Below, one piece after another: positions 56,443 through 64,000 of a stretch of DNA of 64,000 nt. The translations under genes were made by a program, and so were the position numbers. The stretch is from Xanthoparmelia taractica (taxonomy: Eukaryota; Ascomycota; Lecanoromycetes; Lecanorales; Parmeliaceae), in NCBI GenBank assembly GCA_033085395.1, contig MU853186.1, positions 217,322-281,321 of the forward strand, read 5' to 3'. The first letter of the stretch is position 1. Each line of letters opens with the position of its first letter. The notes under the pieces are model-generated. The model saw only the letters and a list, made by a program, of their open reading frames with translations. It was not told the origin of the DNA and searched no databases.

Positions 56443-57849
56443 GCAGACCGAAGTATGGTTGGATGACCCCGGAAGCGGGAGACACGGCTGCATTGACATA
56501 TCATGGCACTGGTCAACAAGAAACTTTGGCGTCAGAGATGGTTTGGAGCTCTGCGAAGGAAGAGTTAAATGGAACTCTACCATCTACAAGGGCGACAGGT
56601 ATCCTGCTCGTGTGGAAGAGTACCCACCGGATTTTTGCAATACTTTGTGACCCGCGGAAGAGAGAAAACTTGGAAATGAGAGTACAGACACTATCGATAC
56701 GCCGCAAATGCTCCTCTGAGCTCACATTGCTGGTTACCGTGCGGAATTGGCCGTTTACTGCAAGCTAGTTGATGTTTTCGTGTAACAGCACCCCACATAT
56801 AGCGTGCCGCAAAGTCTTCTCTACCTCGAGAACTCGCCCAACTGCAGAAGGGTTCATCTTTGCAAGAGGGATAGACGTTTATCGTAACAACGTGTAAATA
56901 CAGGCGCTTCCATCCGTTAGTGTTAGTACCAAGTCTGGACGATGCTGCTTGTCAAACCTGAGGTATTGGGACTATCTTGAGGAAAGGATTATGGCAAACT
57001 ACTTCTACCTCCTTTGAGTTAGGTACTAAAAAGCATTGGCATCTCTACTCTCGATCAATTGCAGAGGGGAGTTTGCACCGGCTCCAGTATTCATTCTTCT
57101 ACCCGAAGCTCTTCATCACGGCCACCCGTCAGGGATGAGCACTAATGAAAAGATGAGTGGTTTTCCAAGACTGAAGAATCTAGTCCAACTATTCCCATAC
57201 GATCTGAGGACCATAGGGATGGTCATGATTATACATTTCAATTAGCAAAAACAGGATCTCGGACGAATCCTCACTGAAATCCTTAACGGCCCAGCACTGA
57301 GATGGAGATGAAATAAAAGAGATGAGGAAAGAGAAAGTCGATGCAAGAACTTCAAGCAGCACTTAAGATTTTACTAAAACTACAATCAACCGCCGCGTAC
57401 CCGAGGAGATGGACTACTTCAATCGAAAAGCTTGCTTTCTTACTGACTGTTAAGGACCGAAATGGGCACATAGTTCGGCAGGGGTAGACATATCCTAAGT
57501 ATGTGGGATTACGACTCAGGTGGAGCGAGTCAGGGGTATAAAATTCTATAGGCTCAGTACATGCTTAAAGTAAGTATACTTCGGGATCACCTCGCGGGGC
57601 CGCACTTTGTACTTTGTATCAAGGCCTATGCCTTTAAATATCAGTGAATGAAATAACTAGAAAGTACCGCCCATGAGGTGACACCAAAGCCTAACTTCAC
57701 TCTATTGCATAAGGACACTTGGTATATTCTACATATGCTATGTCAACCTCATCGGAGGTAGCAGGGTTGGCGATAGTTGAAATAGTTAGTTTTGAGGCAC
57801 CAACTGCACCAACTGTTTGATCTAGACCTAGAATTGCACCTGTCTACAT
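56443..57849. other. Low-information flank between the last gene and the AT-rich tract
   Basis: About 1.4 kb. Frames at 56439..56768 and 57036..57245 are open, but their translations have no family resemblance. Part may be the missing CENP-Q 3' end or its decayed remains. Base composition drifts toward AT to the right. Confidence 0.4.
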
Positions 57850-58103
57850 ATAGAAACCAACTATCAACTGTCAGTTGAACTATTAGTGGATTAGTTTTGC
57901 TAGTTAATATATTGAATTTTCGCCGGGTAAGGCCTCTAAGGTTGGTTCTGGTACTACTATTAACTATTTTATAATATATATAGTAGATTAAACGTACTCT
58001 GCACACTCTTATTCGCCGACGTTTATATCGACTTCCTCTATAATTATATATAGCTCTTTCTACGTAAATAACTCTAGTCGAAATTATAACTTTAGATACT
58101 CGA

Positions 58104-58434
58104 TACTCGTATTCCCTGGGATATGCAACACCCTAAGATATGCAATATCAGGGCTAGGGCTAGACTAGAATTTCAACGTTTTTCTTATTTATCTCAATAT
58201 GTTTATCTAGATAGAACGTTCTAATTAATAATTTAGATTTTTAGATATCTTATTCTTTATTAGTAAAAAGAAAATGTATATTAGTTTAAGCTAATATCGA
58301 GTTTCAATACGATATTCGAGTTATGATAATGATAACCCTAGCTCCAAGTTCTGTAGTAGGGCTAGGGTGTAGTGCTAACCCTAACCCTAATGTTGCATAT
58401 CCCAGGGAGTTGCATTTCCCAGGGAATACGAGTA
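58104..58434. mobile_element. TA-flanked inverted-repeat element (MITE-like), about 327 bp
   Basis: The left end reads CTCGTATTCCCTGGGATATG and the right end is its reverse complement, with one extra copy of a TTGCAT-TCCCAGGG unit inserted. Both ends abut TA (58104..58105 and 58433..58434), fitting the TA target duplication of Tc1/mariner-type elements. The interior has GGGCTAGGG patches and two-and-a-half CCCTAA repeats near 58377..58391. It encodes no transposase. Confidence 0.6.
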
Positions 58435-58790
58435 GCCTCGATCGGAGAGACGTTGAGTCTATAACGCTTATCGTCTATAATATTCAACTCCACTCGGGAC
58501 AGTCCCCCTCCACAGTCTCCCTTCACGCTAAATAAGTCTCTCGGCGCATGATCTACTGGCTAGCTTTAGACTATATCGCATTTAGATAAACTCTAAATAA
58601 AAAATCAATAGGGGCCCGCGCCGACCTATCGCATTATTTATAAGAATCTTAAGATATTTTAATAATTAACCTAAAACGTTTAATCTCTTTATATTCGTTT
58701 ATTATAAATACTTCTAATTATAATACGTCTATTGCAGATAAGAAAAGACGTATATTCGTTACATTTTTAGTTAATTATAAGCGTTCTTCT

Positions 58791-59066
58791 TACGAGTCGA
58801 AAAGATGTGGTATCTATTGTACATAGTCGTTTTTAACTTTTTTTCAACTTTTTTTAAAAAATTATATCTTTTTAATCTATTTATAGAATTTTATAATTAT
58901 ATAAGCGTTCGCTTAAGCTTTTTACGTATTTTTAGAATAAAAAAATATATCACGTAATATATTTATTAAAAACTCAATGAGAGTATGAGATATCCTATAC
59001 CTTTCGATATAATATTCGAAAAACTAATCCCATACCATCAAATATACCACACCTTTCCGACCCGTA
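58791..59066 (-). mobile_element. 272-bp TA-flanked inverted-repeat element, copy A (mutated)
   Basis: The core 58793..59064 has the same length as copy B (60758..61029) and matches it in reverse-complement orientation. Its right end is the intact terminal repeat (CCACACCTTTCCGACCCG). Its left end reads CGAGTCGAAAAGATGTGG, which differs from the expected CGGGTCGGAAAGGTGTGG by three G-to-A changes. TA flanks both ends. No coding capacity: a non-autonomous element. Confidence 0.85.
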
Positions 59067-59527
59067 GCCATGAGAATATAATATTTAATATATTTTTTGA
59101 ACTTACGAAGATATCGTAAGTTAAACGATATTAGTAGTAGCTATTGTATTCTTATATGAACGTACTAAGTTATTAGAGTTCGTGAGATCTTTAACGTTAT
59201 ATTATTAATTATATTTAGACTCGTATCTTAATTATCTAATGAGATACTATATAATAAGATCTCTATTTTTTCGAATAACTCGCTTATTAAGAATTCGCTC
59301 TACTTTTCAAAACTTATACTTATTAATATTCTCTTCTATATATATACTATCTAACTAGTTAGAGATAGAATAATTATACGAGTTAGAGTTAGAAGTAGAG
59401 ATAACTCTAATTAAATAATACTAAAGATTAAATATATATTTTAATGCCCTAAGATAGTTAATTTATAAATCTATTTATCGACTTTTTATAGTATTTCGAA
59501 TAGATCGATATATTATTAAGATAGCTT

Positions 59528-59553
59528 AATAATAATAATAATAATAGTAATAA
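59528..59553. repeat. AAT microsatellite
   Basis: About eight near-perfect AAT/TAA triplets lie inside the AT-rich tract. Confidence 0.8.
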
Positions 59554-60755
59554 AGATAAAATAGTCTTTATGTAGTTATAAATAAGCTTAATCGCCCTAC
59601 TTGAAAAATACTAGTTAATGCTTTCTATTATAGTAATATTTTTGATTTATCTAAGTAAATAAGATAATATTAGCTATTTAAATACGAGTAACGATAGACT
59701 ATAATAGAGATATAGTAACTTCTTTAAATAGATTAAGTAATCTATTAAATTAAAATTCGTAAATTAGTTTATTAAGAGTTTTATTATTAATTATAATTAA
59801 GATCGAGTTATTAAATAGAGTTTATATTCGCGAGAGAATTAATAATTAGAGAGCGAGATTCTATATAATATATAGATAGAATCGTAATACTATCTCTACT
59901 ATTTAATTAATTCTCTCGCTATATTTATTTATTTAAAAATAATAAATAATTAAATAAAATAAGTTTACTTCGAGTTTTTTAAAGAGCTTTAACTAAAGCT
60001 TAGAAAGAAACTTTCTATTATAATTCGTAAGCAAAGTTCTTAAAATTTCTTAACTTATAATATTAAGTTTATTAAATAATACAGTAGCTTATTAAACGAT
60101 AGAGTAATTCTTTTTATTAGATACGAAAGTTATTTTCTTTATAAACTTATTTATTATAAAAAGAATAATATTAAACTTTTAATTTATTAATTTTAAGGAT
60201 ATTAAAATAAAATTTAAAATAAGTATATAAAACAATATTAACGAAGATTCGATTAATTATAGAGAGTTATAAGGGCGATATTAACGTATTTAGAAAATAA
60301 GATATTAAGAATAAAATCTAATATACTATCGAAGATATTTAATTAATTTATATACATATTAAATATTTAAAATCTTTTTATATAACTTCTTAAAACTTAA
60401 ATAATTATTTTTATAAGTTATTTTAAAGAATAATTTTAATTATACTTTAAGATATATAAAAGCGCTATATATCGATAAGCTTACTAATATAAAAGAAAAG
60501 ATTTTAATATTTTTATATAATATCTTTTATATATTTATCACGAACGAAAGAAAAATTAATAACGTTCTTATTAATATTCTTATTTTTAGTTATTAAAGTA
60601 GAGATTCTAATATAAAATAAGTCTATTTTATAGCTCTCTTCGAGAGCTTTAAGAAACGTAGAACTTATTTTTATAAGTATAATAATAAAGATAATATTTA
60701 ATTAATTATATTTATTAAAAAAAGATATATTATTAGCACTTATAAGTCTTATAAG

Positions 60756-61031
60756 TACGGGTCGGAAAGGTGTGGTATATTTGATGGTATGGGACTAGTT
60801 TTTCGAATATTATACCGAAAGATATGGGATATCCCATACTTCTATTGGGCTTTTAATAAATATATTACGTGATATTTTTTATATTCTAAAAATACGTAAA
60901 AAGCTTAAGCGAATACTTATATAATTATAAAATTCTATAAATAGATTAAAAAGATATAATTTTTTAAAAAAAAGTTAAAAAAAAGTTAAAAACGACTATG
61001 TTCAACAGATACCACACCTTTCCGACCCGTA
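60756..61031 (+). mobile_element. 272-bp TA-flanked inverted-repeat element, copy B (intact ends)
   Basis: The core 60758..61029 starts CGGGTCGGAAAGGTGTGGTA and ends with the exact reverse complement, so the terminal inverted repeats are perfect over at least 20 bp. TA lies at each side. The interior is AT-rich with a poly-A/AAAG patch and is non-coding. Size, TA flanks and inverted repeats fit a Tc1/mariner-derived MITE. Confidence 0.88.
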
Positions 61032-61367
61032 CTTATAAGTATATCGAGAACGATATACTCTTTTTTAGACTTATATCGAATATTAAAAAGAAATTATCTA
61101 AGAAATTAAAAAGCTCTAATAAGATAAACGTTTATTCTTATAATAAAATTTATTAAGATAATTAATAATTATCTTATAACATTTAGAATAATAGAATAAT
61201 CTATTTAAATAATTATAATATACTTTAATAAGTCTATTAAATATCTTATTTTCTTAAGTATGTGATAAAGTCTACTATCTCGAGTTCTATTAATTAATAA
61301 TTACGTACAATTTAAGTTAATTCTCGAGATAGAAATATAATTATTTAAATTGTAGTGCGAAGAGATT

Positions 61368-61519
61368 ATTTTTGTCACGAACGAATGGACGTGTAGTGGG
61401 ATTGACTGCTTTCATTGACTGAATATGCTACGAAGACTCTGAAAGCTCTTCTCCGGAGCAACATTAATCCACATCGGGCTTGGCATTCGGAGAGCACATG
61501 CCAAAACCGTGACAATTTT
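61368..61519. mobile_element. Probable solo LTR (142 bp) with 5-bp target duplication
   Basis: The segment 61373..61514 begins TGTCACGAAC and ends AACCGTGACA, a TG...CA element with a 7-bp inverted end (TGTCACG). It is flanked on both sides by ATTTT (61368..61372 and 61515..61519). Its base composition is balanced, unlike the surrounding AT tract. This fits a single LTR left after recombination between the LTRs of a retrotransposon. Confidence 0.72.
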
Positions 61520-62176
61520 AAGCTTAAGTTTGAATTAAATTCTTTATTCTTAATATAAAAAACCTATATTTTAAAATCGAATTCTTTTAAAGTATTTAAA
61601 TTTATTTAAATTAATCTATTAAGATCGTAATAAATAAGTATAAAAGATTAAGATAATACTTTTTATAGACTATTAAAACTAGTCTTTTTTATTTTATTTA
61701 ATAAAGATAATTTAAAGCGAGAAGAATATATATAACGAGAATTATCTTTTAATAAAGCTTCTTTTAAAAATCTTATTTTAAGATTCTATAAAGATGCTAT
61801 AAGCTATATATAATAATAAACTAAGCTACGAAAATAGTCTATTAGATTAAGATAATACTCTAGATCTTTAAGAGTTACGAAATAGTTTAGCTTAATAATC
61901 GCTTTAAGTTTATTATCTATAGTAGTTATTTTTAAAGAATTAATATATTAATTAAATAGATTAAAATTTAAATATTCTAGAAAGATCTTTTTAGAAACGA
62001 TTAAAATATTATACTTAATTAGAAATTAAAAAAGTCTTCTTAAATAATAGAGATACTTAGAGAAGCTATTAAATTTAATAATAATATTATTAATATAGAC
62101 TTATATAAAGTCTTTAAGAGCTCTTAAAATATAATTAATTCTTCTCTATACGTAGATAATTAAAATTTATATATCT

Positions 62177-62340
62177 TATAATGTGAGTGCGCTTTTCAAT
62201 TGTATCATAAAGTCAAAAATATAACTCATGGGTTCGGGTGCCGCGCTTTATACGAAGGCGCACCCTATTTGCCCATATGAAGCCCATACGGCGCACCCCT
62301 AGCTAGGTACCCATATCGCTTCGTACAGCCTAACATATAA
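62177..62340. mobile_element. Second probable solo LTR (154 bp) with 5-bp target duplication
   Basis: The segment 62182..62335 begins TGTGAGTGCGC and ends CAGCCTAACA, again TG...CA. TATAA occurs directly before it (62177..62181) and directly after it (62336..62340). The GC-richer interior (for example GGGTGCCGCGCTTTATACG) contrasts with the flanks. It is unrelated in sequence to the other solo LTR. Confidence 0.7.
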
Positions 62341-62661
62341 TTAAAATATTTATTATTTTCTATTCTCAATATATAACTATTATAAGTATATATCGAAAGT
62401 TAAAATATATAAGTTATTAATAGAAGAATAATATCGTATTTAGCACTACTAAATGCGTATAATTAAGTAATTTTAAGATAATATCTAATTAAAGAGATAT
62501 AAGATAAATGTCTAATATAATAAGATTATTTAGTCTATAAATATTAATTATTACTTTATTCTTTCTTTTATTATTTAATAGAATTTTTTAAATAATAAAG
62601 ATAAAATAACTAAACGAAGTTAATTGCTTTATATATTTTAGACGATCTTACTATTAAAGAG

Positions 62662-62676
62662 TACGGGTCGGAAAGG
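62662..62676 (+). repeat. Orphan terminal repeat related to the 272-bp elements
   Basis: TACGGGTCGGAAAGG matches the outer end of copies A and B, including the TA, and then diverges (TCTAGGATGG). I found no matching right end within the next 300 bp. It may be a truncated or different element sharing the same ends. Confidence 0.6.
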
Positions 62677-64000
62677 TCTAGGATGGTCTAGAATATGAGG
62701 TGTCGATACCATATCATGGTATGATATGATATTGAGATTATATTATTTGATTTATATGGGATAATCTAAGAGACGTGCTGGTATTATAAAATAATCTAAG
62801 AAATTTCTAGTATATGTAGGGATATCCTATGTTATATGTAGGGATATGGGAAATATACTATATATAGAATAAGTTACTCTATATAGAATTATGCGAACGT
62901 ATTTTAATTATTATTCTAGTTATTATTCTAGCCATCACTTCACTTTATTATCGTTATTATTATTATTTTACTTTATTATCACGTTATTAAGCTAAGCTCG
63001 CTATCGCATTTGATATCGTATTGCGAAAGGTTTTCGCAATTATCTAGGGCTTGGCGAGTTATTTCTATTACTATTAATATATTTAATTTATTTAATTATT
63101 AAAAGAATTATTAATACGCTAATTATAATAGTAAATTTCTCTCTTCTCTCTTCGCATTATAAAAAGAATTTATAATCGTTTTTTATAATTATATATTCTT
63201 AGTTATTATAGTTATACGCTTCGTATAAATAATATAAAGATTAATATCTTCGAATATATAATAAAGAAAAGCTTTTACCGATTTATAAATAATCTTAATA
63301 ATCGATTTAAAAAAATATACTTTCTTTATATATATTATCGCGATCTTTTTTATTACTCGCGAAAAGAAGAGCTTAAAGATTATTAAATCGAATTTTCTCT
63401 AATAGCGACGAATCTTATATAAAATAATAGTTATAATATATTAATAAAATAGAATAAATAAATTCGAGATTAGACTTACTTTTAACTTTTTATCTACGTT
63501 TTCGAGTATTATTATTCGATAATTCTTACGCTAATCTATTTTTCTTAATTAATTTTAATAATTAAATACTTAAAAACTATATAGAAGTAATTAATTACAC
63601 TTAAGATTATCTAATATTAGCTATATATATTATAATTTCTCTAGTCTTTCCTTTGCTCTTACGTATTATTATCTATTCGCGCATTAGCTTTATATTTAAT
63701 ATTTTATTTATAGATTTAATATATCTACTTCAAAATATTATCTTACGTAGTAATTCTTTTGTGAGCTATAGCTTACTTTGTTAGATAGATAGATAATAAG
63801 ATAGATAGTAGAAGAATAATAAATAATAGAAGAATAATTAATATTAGAAGAATAAGAGATAGTAGAAGAAAGAGTAAAAAGAATATAAAAGTACACGATA
63901 AACGTATCTCAAAAAACGTGATATTATAGATAAAATTAATGTTATTTATTAATGCTTTTAGATATCTATTATAATAATATTAGAATTAATTTATTTTTTA

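Larger units (their letters stand above)
57850..64000. repeat. AT-rich, TA-dense gene-free tract, probably RIP-degraded repeats
   Basis: From about 57.85 kb to the window end the sequence is made almost wholly of A and T with many TA dinucleotides. G and C are thin, and stop codons are dense in every frame. No gene is visible. This is the usual appearance of transposon islands mutated by repeat-induced point mutation in Pezizomycotina. Short GC-richer inserts interrupt it and are listed separately. Whether it is subtelomeric, pericentromeric or an internal AT isochore cannot be told. Confidence 0.85.

Noticed and set aside
57036..57245. Plus-strand frame of 69 codons near the edge of the AT-rich tract
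   Set aside because: Short, no recognisable domain, and lies in drifting composition. Not supportable as a gene.
58375..58391. Chromosome end (telomere)
   Set aside because: Only two and a half CCCTAA units are present, inside an inverted-repeat element, and more than 5 kb of sequence follows.
1..64000. CRISPR arrays, bacterial operons, rRNA genes, tRNA genes
   Set aside because: No regular spacer-repeat pattern or ribosomal sequence was seen, and the genes are intron-bearing fungal genes. tRNAs were only looked for by eye through B-box-like strings, so a covariance-model scan could still find one.

Overview
This window is nuclear DNA of a filamentous ascomycete (Pezizomycotina). Nearly every recognisable gene is split by short introns of about 40 to 75 nt. 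The introns carry GTAAGT-, GTGAGT- or GTATGT-like donors, CTRAC or CTRAT branch sites close to the acceptor, and YAG ends. The right tenth is an extremely AT-rich, TA-dense tract typical of repeat-induced point mutation (RIP). Genus cannot be read safely. Exon joins below were built by hand from reading frame, splice motifs and recalled family sequence, with no alignment or RNA data.

Left part (1-20 kb): the 3' part of a Ser/Pro-rich protein gene, an MDP1-type HAD phosphatase, calcipressin, a small zinc-finger-like protein, the meiotic helicase MER3/HFM1, a Golgi UDP-galactose-type transporter, a leucine-rich-repeat protein and a Nudix (diphosphoinositol polyphosphate) hydrolase.

Middle (20-46 kb): ATE1 arginyltransferase, a small Cys-rich protein, mitochondrial GrpE (MGE1), mitochondrial Phe-tRNA synthetase, COQ3, TFIIE-beta, the giant coiled-coil nucleoporin MLP1/TPR, dynactin p27, COX11, the small clamp-loader subunit RFC5, a small conserved protein, mitochondrial ribosomal protein L16 and the large clamp-loader subunit RFC1. 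Five nuclear genes for mitochondrial proteins lie here. Two of them, COX11 and MRPL16, are divergently paired with the two RFC genes, and both shared promoters contain a similar MluI-box-like motif.

Right part (46-57 kb): an MFS sugar transporter, the meiotic ZMM protein ZIP4/SPO22 (a second crossover gene beside MER3), the AcuK-type gluconeogenesis regulator with two micro-exons in its zinc cluster, and a CENP-Q-like kinetochore gene whose 3' end could not be resolved. From about 57.85 kb to the end no gene is visible. Within this AT-rich tract I find a pair of 272-bp TA-flanked inverted-repeat elements, a second TA-flanked inverted-repeat element, and two short GC-richer inserts that look like solo LTRs with perfect 5-bp target duplications.

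Most genes are housekeeping. The most unusual observations are start codons touching introns in two genes, the AcuK micro-exons, the shared cell-cycle-type promoter motif of the two RFC genes, and the small mobile elements in the AT-rich tract. No clearly new multi-gene system was found.
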